A DNA stretch of 64,000 nt from Martinezella tropici (GCF_008370325.1 NZ_VNIP01000016.1:38610-102609), one strand, 5' to 3'. Shown: positions 35,774-44,760, counted from the stretch's first letter. A program made the numbers and translations. The notes: generated by a model not told the origin, from the sequence alone.

Positions 35774-36235
35774 TCACGTGCGTGTGGTTAAGGTTGAGAG
35801 CTGATCGGTGTCGTAGCGGCTTCGCAGATTGGCGAGGGCTTCTGGATCCGGGGCGCCCTGCGCGGCAAGCTTCGCTAGCTCCTCGAAATAGTGCTCATGG
35901 CCGGGCGGTGAGACCGTCATCAACACACGGGCAGGTTTCTCGCTGACATTGGTAATGTTGTGCGTCACGCCTGGCGGGATGAACAGGTAAGTTCCGGGCG
36001 TCGCGCGGACAATCCTGTCGCCGACATGCCACTCACATTCGCCTTCGAGCAAGTAGAAGGTTTCCTCTTGTACCCGGTGGACGTGGCGCCCCGTGGCGAA
36101 CCCTGCGGGAATCGTCCAGTCGAACATGCTGGTGTGCCTGGTATTTTCGCCGGTGACGAGAAAGTGCATGGGGTGACCGCGCAATATCACTCCGTTCTTC
36201 TCATCGGGCATGCGGACAATGGTTGCGGCGCTCAT
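35774..36235 (-). CDS. Cupin-domain protein
   Basis: A 153-residue single-domain cupin. Motif 1 is GFATGRHVHRVQEETFYLLEG (residues ~46-66, two His and a Glu for metal binding) and motif 2 is PGTYLFIPPGVTHNI (His). The C-terminal ~30 residues look helical (GHEHYFEELAKLAAQGAPDP). GGAGG lies eight bases before ATG 36235; upstream in-frame ATGs are less likely. It is divergent from the winged-helix/TPR regulator. The function is open: cupins of this size include dioxygenases, isomerases and sensors. Confidence 0.85.
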   Translation of the reverse strand: MSAATIVRMPDEKNGVILRGHPMHFLVTGENTRHTSMFDWTIPAGFATGRHVHRVQEETFYLLEGECEWHVGDRIVRATPGTYLFIPPGVTHNITNVSEKPARVLMTVSPPGHEHYFEELAKLAAQGAPDPEALANLRSRYDTDQLSTLTTRT

Positions 36236-36343
36236 TTGATCCTCCATTGACAATGGGTCTGCTGCTGTAAACATCGTCGTAAGATCGGCGCTCGGTGCCG
36301 AAAAGTCGTGAATCCGTTGCTAAAAATCTGCTAAAAGTGGTGA

Positions 36344-37900
36344 ATGACGAGTGGGAGCGAAATCTACCAGTTCGGCCCGTTCCGCCTCGACCCCGCGGTG
36401 GGTATTTTGTATCGAGGGGACGAACCAACCATGCTTGGGCGTCGCGCCGTCGTGCTGCTGTGCCGGCTGCTCGAAAATGCCAGGGCACCCGTGTCGAAAG
36501 ACGTGCTGGTCGAGGCAGGTTGGGGCGGATTGGCGGTCGCCGACAACAATCTGACGGTTCAAATTGCAGCCTTGCGCAGGGTGCTGGCGGAGGCGGATGC
36601 CGAAAGATGGATCGAAACGATGCCGCGGCGCGGCTATCGCTATGTCGGGCCGCCGGCAGTTGTCACGAACGTTCGCGATGTTCCGGCTAGCGCCGCGTCA
36701 GCCCTCGCACTTCCCGAGAAGCCCTCGGTTGCTGTTCTGCCTTTTTTGAACCTGAGCGGCGATCCTGAGCAGGACTATTTCGCTGATGGAATAGTCGACG
36801 AGATTATCACCGGCCTTGCACGCATTAAGTGGCTGTTCGTCATCGCGCGAAATTCCAGCTTTGCCTATAAGGGGCGCATTACGGATGTGAAACAGGTGGG
36901 CCGCGAGCTTGGGGTGCGTTATGTGCTGGAAGGCAGCGTGCGCAGATCTGGCGGCAGCGTGCGGGTGATTGGGCAGATGATCGATGCATCGACCGGAGCC
37001 CATGTATGGGCCGAGCGTTATGATTGCAATTCGGCGGATATTTTTTCGCTTCAGGACGAGATTTCGCTCTCAGCGGTGGGTGCTATCGCGCCAAGCCTTC
37101 GAAAAGCGGAGTTTGAACGTGTCAAGCGGAAACGCCCTGAAAGCCTTGATGCCTACGATCTGGTGCTCCAGGCTCAGCCTGATGTTGATTCGGGCATGCC
37201 GGAGCAAGTCACGAGAGGACTGACGCTTCTTGAGCGTGCTATCGCACTCGAACCTGCTTATGCGCTGGCGCACGGCAATGCCGCCATGTGTCATCATTGT
37301 TTGTTTCTCCGCGCGGGCTTGCAGGAAGCCAACCGCACCGCTTCGATCCGCCACGCCCGTTTAGCGATCATCCACGGACAGGACGATGCGGCCGCATTAA
37401 CATTAGCGGGATTTTCCTTGGGCATGGATGGGCACGACCGTGGCGCGGCTTTCACGGCGCTGGAAGCCGCGCTCGCCCTCAGTCCATCGTCAGCGCTGAC
37501 CTACATCCTTGGCAGCGTCATTTTGGGATGGGGCGGAGATGCGGAACGGGCGATCGAATGGAGCGAGCGCGGCATGCGGCTCAGCCCATTCGATCCATGG
37601 ACTTTCGCCGCTTTTGACGCGCAGGCGATGAGCCACTTGCTGCGCGGTCGATACGAGGACAGCTGTCGTGCCGCCTATAAGTCCGTTCAGGCCAATCCCG
37701 CGCATAGCATCACTTATGTGCAATTGGCTGCCGCGCTGGCCAAACTTGGCCGGTTTGAGGAAGCAATGGCGGCGGCCGCGCGCGTGCTTGAGCTTCAGCC
37801 TTCCTTTCGTTACGGCCGTCAGTTTGCAGGCGTTAATTGCGCGCCGGAGCTCGCATCAACACTCGGCAGCGCCCTACGTGACGCCGGATTGCCGGAGTAG
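36344..37900 (+). CDS. Winged-helix (OmpR/CadC-type) regulator with TolB-like and TPR domains
   Basis: A 518-residue protein. Residues 5-100 form a Trans_reg_C winged helix (FGPFRLDPAVGILYRGDEP; TVQIAALRRVLAEADAERWI). Residues ~120-240 form a TolB-like segment (VAVLPFLNLSGDPEQDYFAD; FVIARNSSFAYKGR) often fused to class III adenylate cyclases. Residues ~260-510 are TPR-like helices (LLERAIALEPAYALAHGNAA). Unlike CadC it has no membrane helix, so it is probably cytoplasmic. It may regulate the divergent cupin gene. The ligand or partner is unknown. Confidence 0.87.
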   Translation: MTSGSEIYQFGPFRLDPAVGILYRGDEPTMLGRRAVVLLCRLLENARAPVSKDVLVEAGWGGLAVADNNLTVQIAALRRVLAEADAERWIETMPRRGYRYVGPPAVVTNVRDVPASAASALALPEKPSVAVLPFLNLSGDPEQDYFADGIVDEIITGLARIKWLFVIARNSSFAYKGRITDVKQVGRELGVRYVLEGSVRRSGGSVRVIGQMIDASTGAHVWAERYDCNSADIFSLQDEISLSAVGAIAPSLRKAEFERVKRKRPESLDAYDLVLQAQPDVDSGMPEQVTRGLTLLERAIALEPAYALAHGNAAMCHHCLFLRAGLQEANRTASIRHARLAIIHGQDDAAALTLAGFSLGMDGHDRGAAFTALEAALALSPSSALTYILGSVILGWGGDAERAIEWSERGMRLSPFDPWTFAAFDAQAMSHLLRGRYEDSCRAAYKSVQANPAHSITYVQLAAALAKLGRFEEAMAAAARVLELQPSFRYGRQFAGVNCAPELASTLGSALRDAGLPE

Positions 37901-38291
37901 CTCGCGTCTCAGACCTACCGCAGCCGCACGGAAGGCAAGGCGGATTTTATCAAGCATCTCATCCGTCCACGCCGCACGGAATGGCAGCAAGGCCTGCGAT
38001 GTCGGGGGGCACGGTTTGCGAACTTGCTCAGCTGTTCGACATTTCAACCATGCCGATCTCTGCTGCGAAACCTTGGGCGCAAGACCAATCGAAAAGTTGA
38101 AAACAGTTCTCGGATTTGCGGGCTCGACCGTTAGGTTTGCCCATGCGCCTCAACAATAGATCGGCATATTGCAAGACCCGTACCCATTCCCGATTCCTTG
38201 CTCGTGAACATCGGATCGAAATCTTCGCGTAGAGGGAAAAACTGCTGTGGCGGAGGCGCCGCCTATCGCCGCAAGTGCGAAAACGGAGGCG
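37901..38291. other. Degenerate intergenic region
   Basis: No intact gene is visible. One plus-strand frame near 38010-38050 reads GTVCELAQLFDIS, which faintly resembles the recognition-helix region of ArsR regulators, but nothing around it supports a gene. The interval looks like decayed coding sequence next to the CDF pseudogene. Confidence 0.4.
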
Positions 38292-38530
38292 ATGATTAGA
38301 ACCCACGGCGTCGTCGATTCCAGCATCGCCACCTCCGAGCGCGGCATTTAGGCGATCAAATGGTCCTTCGTCATCCTCGCGATCACGGCGGTGCTGCCGT
38401 TGATCGTCGTCTTCGCCTCTGGCTCTGGCGCACTTCTCGCCGACACTATCCACAACATCGGAGATGCCACGACCGCGATCCCTCTGTGGATCGCGTTCGT
38501 GCCGGTGCGGCATCCGCCAACAGCGTACGA
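38292..38530 (+). pseudogene. Broken cation diffusion facilitator (DmeF-like) gene
   Basis: From ATG 38292, behind ACGGAGG, the frame reads THGVVDSSIATSERGI, then TAG at 38349-38351, then AIKWSFVILAITAVLPLIVV and SGSGALLADTIHNIGDATTA up to IPLWIAF. This is the start and first two membrane segments of a CDF-family Co/Ni/Zn exporter of the DmeF type. In intact relatives a Trp (TGG) normally stands where TAG is found, so a single G-to-A change would explain the stop. Similarity ends near 38500, so the gene is also truncated. Confidence 0.75.
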
Positions 38531-38624
38531 GATGTCATCGAAATCTTTGGTGTAGTTCTTGAGGGATTTGTACGGAGCCTTCTGGTTGGCCGTGCGCGGA
38601 TTAAAATCGACAAGATGCCGTGAT

Positions 38625-38652
38625 CCAAAAGCCCCTATTCCGGGGCTTTTGG
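38625..38652 (-). terminator. Strong stem-loop at the end of the SsuABC-type operon
   Basis: CCAAAAGCCCC (38625-38635) and GGGGCTTTTGG (38642-38652) form a perfect 11-bp stem with a 6-base loop. It begins 15 bases beyond the stop of the minus-strand permease gene. The A/T-rich outer stem lets it work in both directions, so it probably ends the minus-strand operon and insulates the pseudogene. Confidence 0.7.
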
Positions 38653-38666
38653 CGATCTTTGTAGAA

Positions 38667-39440
38667 TCACGTCGCACGTTCCGCGGCACGTGGCCGCCAT
38701 TTGATCAGACGAGCCTCGACGAAATCCAGGACGAGATCGATCAGTAGGACGAACACGGCAAGGATGAAGATCCCTGCGAAGACGCCGACGGCATCAAAGT
38801 TCCCTTCAGCCTGCGCGATAAGGTATCCCAGGCCGGCCGATGCACCCAGATATTCACCGATGATCGCACCGACGACCGCAAATCCCACGGACGTTCGCAA
38901 CGATGAAAGGATCCAGCTCGCGGCAGCCGGAAAATAGACGTGCCGCAGGAGTTCGGACCTCGTCGCACCGAGGATGCGAGCGTTCGACAGCACCACCGGA
39001 TTGACTTCGCGTACACCCTGCATCGCGTTGAAAAAGGTCACAAAAAACACAAGCGTGACGGCGAGGGCCACCTTGGACCACAGACCCAACCCGAGCCAAA
39101 GAACGAAGATCGGGGCAAGAACCACGCGGGGAATGGCGTTCAACCCTTTGATGAACGGATCGAGGATGCGAGCGGCTGAGCGCGACAGGCCGAGCCACAC
39201 CCCCGCGGCAACGCCAAGGCCGGTGCCGATGACGTAGCCGAGTACCGTTTCCGTTAGGGTGATGGTCACATGCTTGAAAAACCCTGGATCAGTAACCCAG
39301 CCGAACACCTGCTTCAGAATATCGACAGGAGAGGGAAAGAAGAAGACATCGACCACGCCCAGGTTCACGCCGATTTCCCATCCGCCGACGATGATCAGCA
39401 GCAATGCCAGTTGCGTAAGTCTTTCAGTCATGGCGTTCAT
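38667..39440 (-). CDS. ABC transporter permease, SsuC/TauC type
   Basis: A 257-residue inner-membrane permease of the nitrate/sulfonate/taurine family with six hydrophobic segments and the conserved loop VLSNARILGATRSELLRHVY. ATG 39440 has GGAGAAG upstream and overlaps the ATPase gene by 17 bases; a longer in-frame start at 39527 is unlikely. It forms the channel for the ATPase and binding protein upstream on the same strand. Confidence 0.9.
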   Translation of the reverse strand: MNAMTERLTQLALLLIIVGGWEIGVNLGVVDVFFFPSPVDILKQVFGWVTDPGFFKHVTITLTETVLGYVIGTGLGVAAGVWLGLSRSAARILDPFIKGLNAIPRVVLAPIFVLWLGLGLWSKVALAVTLVFFVTFFNAMQGVREVNPVVLSNARILGATRSELLRHVYFPAAASWILSSLRTSVGFAVVGAIIGEYLGASAGLGYLIAQAEGNFDAVGVFAGIFILAVFVLLIDLVLDFVEARLIKWRPRAAERAT

Positions 39441-40257
39441 AGCTCTTCTCCACTTCTCCGCGCAGGGAAGCCCAAATATTGCGATACAGCTCGGTAAAAC
39501 GGGGATCGAGCTTGATTTCGGCGACATCGCGGGGCCGCTCCAGGTCGACTGGGAAACTGTCGATTACCCGAGACCGGGGACCCGCGGCCAGAACCACGAC
39601 GCGATCCCCCAAAGCAATTGCTTCCTCGAGATCATGCGTAATCAGAACGACAGCCCGCTGCTCTTCCTGCCACAGTCGAAGCAGCTCATTTTGCATCAAA
39701 TGCCGGGTATGAATGTCCAGGGCGGAGAAAGGTTCGTCCATGAGGATGACTTTCGGCCCGGTTATCAGCGCCTGAGCCATCTGCACTCGTTTGCGCTGGC
39801 CGCCCGAAAGCTGGTGCGGATAGCGGTCTTCGAAGCCTTTGAGGCCGACCTTCGCCAGCCATTTTAGAGCCTGTTCTCGGCGCTCGCGGGCGCCAACGCT
39901 CTGGAACAATGGACCTAGTTCCACATTTTCGATCGCGGTTTTCCAAGGAAGTAGCGCATCCTGTTGAAACAGATACCCGATGTTGTTCTGGATACCGGAG
40001 ACCAACGCCCCATCGATGGAAACCGACCCTTCTGCCGGCTTCAAAAGCCCTGCGATCGCATTCAGGATCGTACTTTTGCCGCAGCCAGTCGGCCCGACGA
40101 TTGCGACGAATTCACCATCGGCCACTGCTAGATTCACATCCTGGACGGCGACGAAGGAGCCGAAGGACATGGTGACATTTTTGATCGCCACCATCGCTTT
40201 GGGCGACGCCGCTGCATGAGGTGTCTGTGTTGCCGGTTTCAAGGCTGTCACGGACAT
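39424..40257 (-). CDS. ABC transporter ATP-binding protein, SsuB/TauB type
   Basis: A 277-residue ATPase. Walker A is GPTGCGKST (residues ~54-62), the signature is LSGGQRKRVQMAQALI, Walker B is VILMDEPFSALD and the switch His lies in VLITHDLEEA. A GGAGG box lies before ATG 40257. The sequence matches nitrate/sulfonate/taurine-type importers. It lies between the binding-protein and permease genes. Confidence 0.92.
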   Translation of the reverse strand: MSVTALKPATQTPHAAASPKAMVAIKNVTMSFGSFVAVQDVNLAVADGEFVAIVGPTGCGKSTILNAIAGLLKPAEGSVSIDGALVSGIQNNIGYLFQQDALLPWKTAIENVELGPLFQSVGARERREQALKWLAKVGLKGFEDRYPHQLSGGQRKRVQMAQALITGPKVILMDEPFSALDIHTRHLMQNELLRLWQEEQRAVVLITHDLEEAIALGDRVVVLAAGPRSRVIDSFPVDLERPRDVAEIKLDPRFTELYRNIWASLRGEVEKSYERHD

Positions 40258-40268
40258 CTTAACCTCCC

Positions 40269-41270
40269 TTAGTTCGATGCCGTCGCCGGCACCTTAGCTA
40301 CAAATTCGTTGGTATAGGTCTTGGAAAGGTCGATCTTGGCGGCTTTGACCTTGTCGTTGAACGACGTCAGAACATCGAGAGGCGTCTTGATATCGTCTTC
40401 GCTCAGCAGCCCATCCGTGGAAAAGATCTGTCGAGCATTTTCGACTGCCTTGATGTAGGTGTCTTTGTCCCCCGAAATGAATTCAGGCGGAAGCTTTTCG
40501 ACGATCTCTGCGGCGCTGTGCGTCTTCATCCACTGAAGCGCCTTTACCGTTGCGTTCGTGAGCTTCTGAATGGTCTCCGGATTTTTGGAGATGTAATCCT
40601 GCGTGGCGTAAAGCACCGATGTCGGATAGATGCCGCCATAGATTTCCTTAGCGCCGTCGTCGTTACGGGCATCGATCAGGATCTTTCCGACACCCTTCTC
40701 GACAACGAACGTCGCCGCGGGATCGTAATTTACAAGCAGATCGATCTTGCCCTGCTGAAGAGCTGCGACAGCAGCCGAGCCCGAGCCGACGCCGATGATC
40801 GAAACGTCGTTCGCTGTGAGCTTATGCCGCTGAAGATAGTAGCGAACAAAGAAATCCGAGGACGATCCGGGAGCGGTGATTCCGATCTTGGCGCCCTTGA
40901 TGGTTTCCGGCTTTTTCGGATCGAATTTCGCGTCTTTGCCGCCGGCCAGCACGAGCCCGGAATTGCGTCCAAGCTCCACGAACGCGACGACATTCTTGTT
41001 CTGCGACTGCATTTGAATCGTATGGTCATAAAAGCCGACAGCGACATCGGTCGAGCCCGCAACCAGAGCCTGCAAGGTCTTTGATCCACCGGATGCGAAG
41101 TTTTCGACGGTGACCTCCAGCCCTTCCTTTTCATAGAGGCCCAAACCCTGCGCGACAGGAAAAGGCAGGTTGTTGAGGTTGTAGGAACCCATGCTAATGC
41201 GAACAGGTTCAGCGAAAGCTGCTCCGGACAGCGCTACCGTGGCAGCGAGTGCGAGAATAAGCTTTTTCAT
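40269..41270 (-). CDS. ABC transporter substrate-binding protein, SsuA/NMT1 type
   Basis: A 333-residue periplasmic binding protein with a clear signal peptide (MKKLILALAATVALSGAAFA, cleaved near residue 20). RISMGSYNLNNLPFPVAQGL and GLYEKEGLEVTVENFASGGS are typical of NMT1/SsuA-like proteins. GGAGGAG lies before ATG 41270. Such proteins bind sulfonates, nitrate, pyrimidine precursors or aromatic/organic acids. Linkage to the PrpF-type isomerase favours an organic acid over a sulfonate here. Confidence 0.9.
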   Translation of the reverse strand: MKKLILALAATVALSGAAFAEPVRISMGSYNLNNLPFPVAQGLGLYEKEGLEVTVENFASGGSKTLQALVAGSTDVAVGFYDHTIQMQSQNKNVVAFVELGRNSGLVLAGGKDAKFDPKKPETIKGAKIGITAPGSSSDFFVRYYLQRHKLTANDVSIIGVGSGSAAVAALQQGKIDLLVNYDPAATFVVEKGVGKILIDARNDDGAKEIYGGIYPTSVLYATQDYISKNPETIQKLTNATVKALQWMKTHSAAEIVEKLPPEFISGDKDTYIKAVENARQIFSTDGLLSEDDIKTPLDVLTSFNDKVKAAKIDLSKTYTNEFVAKVPATASN

Positions 41271-41317
41271 TCGATCTCCTCCATTTCGGCACCCTCCCGG
41301 CACCATAGGTTGATTGA

Positions 41318-42400
41318 TTATGCGGCACAAACCAGCGCTTTGGCAGGTTTCGCGAAGACATGGCCCTCAAATAGCCTACGTGCGGTTCGAAGAATTCCGG
41401 CGACAAGCTTTCCATCCCGTAACTGCAACTTTACGTCCAGATGGCCGCTGGGATGTTCAATGGAAAGCACGACGGGCGGCGTCTGAACTCCGATAAGACG
41501 AGACGCGACGGTGTTTTCGCTTACGCACGCCGTTGCGATCCCGACCGCACCTGTCGTTGCCAGTGACGGATGGCATTCATTCGGCATGAAATATCGAACG
41601 CTCAACGCGCCGCCTTGTCGGGCAGGAGAAAGGAGAACCGGTTTTGGGGTGACTTGATTGCGAACATCACCCATTCCCATTTTCTCGCCGGCAAGGATAC
41701 GAAGATCTTCCAGCCGCTCGATCAATGAACGGTTGCTGTTCATTTCCGCGGCACTCTCGTATCCGCTCACGCCAAGCGAGGCCGCTTCGATCAAGAGCAT
41801 GGGCATCGCGCAATCGATACAGGTCACATCGATGCCGTCGATCGTCTCGATCGAATTGCCGCTTGGGAAAAGCTGGCCCGTTCGGGCACCTGCCGCGTCC
41901 TTGAACGTGAGCGCGATCGGAGCGGCGTGACCGGGTACACCGTCAATTTCTGCGTCACCGAGATAGGCTACGGCACCATTTGGGGTCGGAACCTCGGCTT
42001 CGATCATCTTGCCGGTGTTCACGTTGAAGATTTTAACGAGAGTGGTGTTACCGGAAACCGGCACAAGCCCTGCCTCTATCGCGAACGGCCCGACAGCCGC
42101 CAACATGTTTCCGCAATTGGGAGAGGTATCGACGATCTGCTGATCCACGCGAACTTGCGCGAACAGATAGTCCACTTCCGCGCCGGGCGCCGTTCCCGGG
42201 CCACAGATGGCAACTTTACTGGTCACAGGGTTTCCCCCTCCGATGCCATCGATCTGGAGAGGATGCCCCGAGCCCATTATGGACAAAAGCACTTGGTCCC
42301 GCTGGATAGGATCTTGCGGCAGGTCCGATGCCAAAAAAAACGGGCCTTTTGAGGTGCCGCCCCGCATCAACACACAGGGTATGGAGAGCAAGTCATTCAT
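41318..42400 (-). CDS. PrpF-family isomerase, 4-oxalomesaconate tautomerase (GalD)-like
   Basis: A 360-residue PrpF-family protein with the two-domain diaminopimelate-epimerase fold. Landmarks are PCVLMRGGTSKGPFFLASDL (residues ~9-28), the Cys motif SPNCGNMLAAVGPFAIEAG (~93-111) and CIDCAMPMLLIEAASLG (~200). It is about the usual family length. Known relatives isomerise 2-methylaconitate (PrpF) or 4-oxalomesaconate in gallate breakdown (GalD). It leads the operon with the SsuABC-type importer and is divergent from a LysR gene. I favour a tricarboxylate-type substrate; the exact one is unknown. Confidence 0.85.
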   Translation of the reverse strand: MNDLLSIPCVLMRGGTSKGPFFLASDLPQDPIQRDQVLLSIMGSGHPLQIDGIGGGNPVTSKVAICGPGTAPGAEVDYLFAQVRVDQQIVDTSPNCGNMLAAVGPFAIEAGLVPVSGNTTLVKIFNVNTGKMIEAEVPTPNGAVAYLGDAEIDGVPGHAAPIALTFKDAAGARTGQLFPSGNSIETIDGIDVTCIDCAMPMLLIEAASLGVSGYESAAEMNSNRSLIERLEDLRILAGEKMGMGDVRNQVTPKPVLLSPARQGGALSVRYFMPNECHPSLATTGAVGIATACVSENTVASRLIGVQTPPVVLSIEHPSGHLDVKLQLRDGKLVAGILRTARRLFEGHVFAKPAKALVCAA

Positions 42401-42421
42401 GCGTTTTCTCGTCGGATAATG

Positions 42422-42439
42422 TGATTGGCGTATTAATCA
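42422..42439. promoter_or_regulatory. Candidate LysR binding site
   Basis: TGATT (42422-42426) and AATCA (42435-42439) form an inverted repeat with an 8-base AT-rich spacer in the 109-base gap between the isomerase and LysR genes. The surrounding sequence is unusually AT-rich. Short dyads like this are common targets of LysR proteins, but the match is modest. Confidence 0.35.
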
Positions 42440-42509
42440 GCCTCGTTATTGCTATTATCGAATGAATGATTGATATGTGAAATGCTAAAATCGAGGCGAT
42501 TGATACGAA

Positions 42510-43409
42510 ATGAACATCAATTGTGAAATTCTTGACCTTAGAGCGTTCCTGGCCGTCGTGGAGCTGCAGGGCTTTCATCGCGCGGCCGATCAGTTGAACA
42601 TGTCGCAACCGGCGCTGAGCCGGCGCATTCAAAAGCTTGAGCAGGCGATCGGCGCGCCGCTGCTGGAAAGGACGACGCGTCACGTCGCGGCGACAGCTCT
42701 TGGGACCGAGCTTGTTCCTCTGGTGCAGCGTATGCTCGAGGAGTTCGACGGTTCGCTGTTTTCGATGCGGGAACTGGGAGCCAAACGTGGGGGCTTGGTA
42801 ACTATTGCATGTCTGCCAACGGCAGCCTTTTACTTCCTGCCTTCCGTCATTCGTCAATTCAATCAGGAGTATCCGAATATTCGGCTTCGGATTCTCGACC
42901 TTACCGCGACTGACGCACTGCAGGCCGTGGCACGGGGTGAGGTCGAGTTTGGGATCAATATCATGGGGAGTTCCGACAGCGATCTGGTCTTCGAGAGGCT
43001 GGCCGAGGATCCTTTCGTTCTGGCAGCCAAAAGGGACCACCCTTTGGCGGAAACGAAAGAGGTGAGGTGGCAGGACCTTGAACCTTACCCCCTTATTACC
43101 GTCCATCGCTCCAGCGCGAACAGGACACTCCTGGACGCCGCTCTGGCGAGGTCAAACATCAAGCTTAACTGGTTCTACGAAGTCACTCATCTCTCAACGT
43201 CGCTCGGTCTTGTGGAGGCTGGATTGGGAATTTCGGTGTTGCCGAAAATGGCGACACCGCAAGGGGAACACCCCTTCCTTATCACACGTCCAATTCGAAA
43301 CCCGGAAATCACGCGCACCATCGGCGTCGTCCGGCGTCGCGGCGGGACCTTGTCGCCGGCCGCGGAGCATTTCATGCGCATGTTGATCGGTGCATGGACG
43401 CAAGCCTAA
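42510..43409 (+). CDS. LysR-family transcriptional regulator
   Basis: A 299-residue regulator. The N-terminal helix-turn-helix (residues 5-64) contains FHRAADQLNMSQPALSRRIQ. The substrate-binding domain (~90-295) follows, with the usual hinge. It is divergent from the isomerase/importer operon, the classic arrangement for a LysR activator whose co-inducer is the pathway substrate. A dyad at 42422-42439 could be its binding site. Confidence 0.92.
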   Translation: MNINCEILDLRAFLAVVELQGFHRAADQLNMSQPALSRRIQKLEQAIGAPLLERTTRHVAATALGTELVPLVQRMLEEFDGSLFSMRELGAKRGGLVTIACLPTAAFYFLPSVIRQFNQEYPNIRLRILDLTATDALQAVARGEVEFGINIMGSSDSDLVFERLAEDPFVLAAKRDHPLAETKEVRWQDLEPYPLITVHRSSANRTLLDAALARSNIKLNWFYEVTHLSTSLGLVEAGLGISVLPKMATPQGEHPFLITRPIRNPEITRTIGVVRRRGGTLSPAAEHFMRMLIGAWTQA

Positions 43410-43817
43410 GGCTTGGCGAATGGGTGCACCTGACGATCATGCCATGATCTATCGTCAGCGATACGCACGGGGTTGCAGGGGCATCTGCCTCTACTGCAAT
43501 CGACGAGTTGGTTCCGACGCTATGCGCGTTATGCGTGGGGGGCGGCAATTTCAACCCGAGTGGTGATATTTGGGGGCTATCATGAAGAGATATCGCGGGA
43601 AACGCCGATAGAACTCTGATGTCGCAGAAGAGGGCATGAACGTGATCGGCTGATGCCGTCACAAGCAGAAGATATAAGCCAACGCCGCGTTTCCGGGCGC
43701 TGGTTTTGTTTGCTGGTACATCGCAAGTCGGGTCAGCGCGCCCGCGGGTCGATAGGACGCATCGCGATGCGTCCACGCATGTTGGCGCCGGTTGTTCCGA
43801 ACCGCGGTGGGCCACCC
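43410..43817. other. Intergenic region with one long palindrome
   Basis: About 400 bases with overlapping short ORFs but no recognisable protein or ribosome-binding site. The only striking feature is the 20-bp palindrome at 43755-43774. Confidence 0.5.
43755..43774. repeat. Perfect 20-bp palindrome
   Basis: GGACGCATCGCGATGCGTCC reads the same on both strands with no spacer. It lies about 45 bases past the stop codon of the minus-strand DUF899 gene. It has no T-run, so it is a poor terminator. A dimeric-protein site or a relic of an end repeat is possible. Confidence 0.65.
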
Positions 43818-44603
43818 TTATCGCTTCGGCTCGGCTTGCCCGTTGCGAAATGCCGCTTCGCCTGCGTCCGATACCTCTGCCCATCGCGCACTGGGTGTCA
43901 CCTCGGTCTCATAGTTGTCGTTCCAGTTCCACCATTTATACGGAGGGTCCTGCGGATAACCCGCCGGAGAATCCTCCCAGATTTCCTGCCGTCCAAGCGG
44001 GGTTAGGTCGAGATAGCTCCAAACGGTGCCCAATGCCTCGTCGCCGCGATTGTCGGTGAAATACGTGCGGTAGATCAGGCCGCCGTCGCGAATGAAGACA
44101 TTGTGACCGTGCCATTCGTCGACCCCGAAATCCCGATCGAAGTCGTCTGTGATCGTGTACCAGGGGATGTGCTCCCATCCCATGCGCATCTTCAGTCGCG
44201 TAATATCGTCTTGTGATCCGCGAGACGCGTAGACGAGAGTGGTGTCACGTGCGTTCAGATGGACCAGATTGGAAACCTGATCCGCGCCAAGCGAACAGCC
44301 GCGGCAGGCATGATCGGGCCAACCGAAGACCCCAGGCTCGAAGAAGGCGCGATAGACGATCAGCTGTCGGCGCTCCGCGAAAAGATCAAGCAAGCTGGCT
44401 TTGCCGTCAGGCCCTTCAAACACATAGTCTTTTTCGATGGCCATCCATGGCATCCTCCGGCGTTCGGCGGCAAGCGCATCACGCGCCCTGACATGTGCCT
44501 TTTCCTTGATCAGCATCGCCTGCCGCGCCGTGCGCCATTCGCTGGCCGAAACGACGGGGGGATGATTCTGGAGTGTTTTGGTCAATTCGCTGTCGGTGTT
44601 CAT
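43818..44603 (-). CDS. DUF899 (thioredoxin-like) family protein
   Basis: A 261-residue cytoplasmic protein of the DUF899 family, thioredoxin-like. Family hallmarks are visible: ERRRMPWMAIEKDYVFEGPD (residues ~46-65), CRGCS (~100-104), YASRGSQ, WYT and the ending WWNWNDNYE (~227). The spacing of the two cysteines is CxxC-like, but their redox role is unproven. A TTT/AAGGAGAAGC-type ribosome-binding site lies before ATG 44603. It is divergent from the MarR gene and may be its target. Confidence 0.88.
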   Translation of the reverse strand: MNTDSELTKTLQNHPPVVSASEWRTARQAMLIKEKAHVRARDALAAERRRMPWMAIEKDYVFEGPDGKASLLDLFAERRQLIVYRAFFEPGVFGWPDHACRGCSLGADQVSNLVHLNARDTTLVYASRGSQDDITRLKMRMGWEHIPWYTITDDFDRDFGVDEWHGHNVFIRDGGLIYRTYFTDNRGDEALGTVWSYLDLTPLGRQEIWEDSPAGYPQDPPYKWWNWNDNYETEVTPSARWAEVSDAGEAAFRNGQAEPKR

Positions 44604-44760
44604 GAGCTTCTCCTTTCACGCTGATTTGCCATTAGGAGCAGTGATCCCAACGGTCGCGATGGAAAAATTACCGCCGAATGACGAGAGGGCGGGAGTAACA
44701 ATTCTGCCGGGATTCGCTTGAAGGACGGCTGACAAGAGAGGGCTCGCCTTTCCTCAATTG

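Noticed and set aside
38010..38060. ArsR-like helix (GTVCELAQLFDIS)
   Set aside because: Only about 13 residues look right and the flanks do not match; too weak to call a pseudogene.
43653..44059. Overlapping plus-strand ORFs before and into DUF899
   Set aside because: No ribosome-binding site or family match, and they run into the well-supported DUF899 gene on the other strand.
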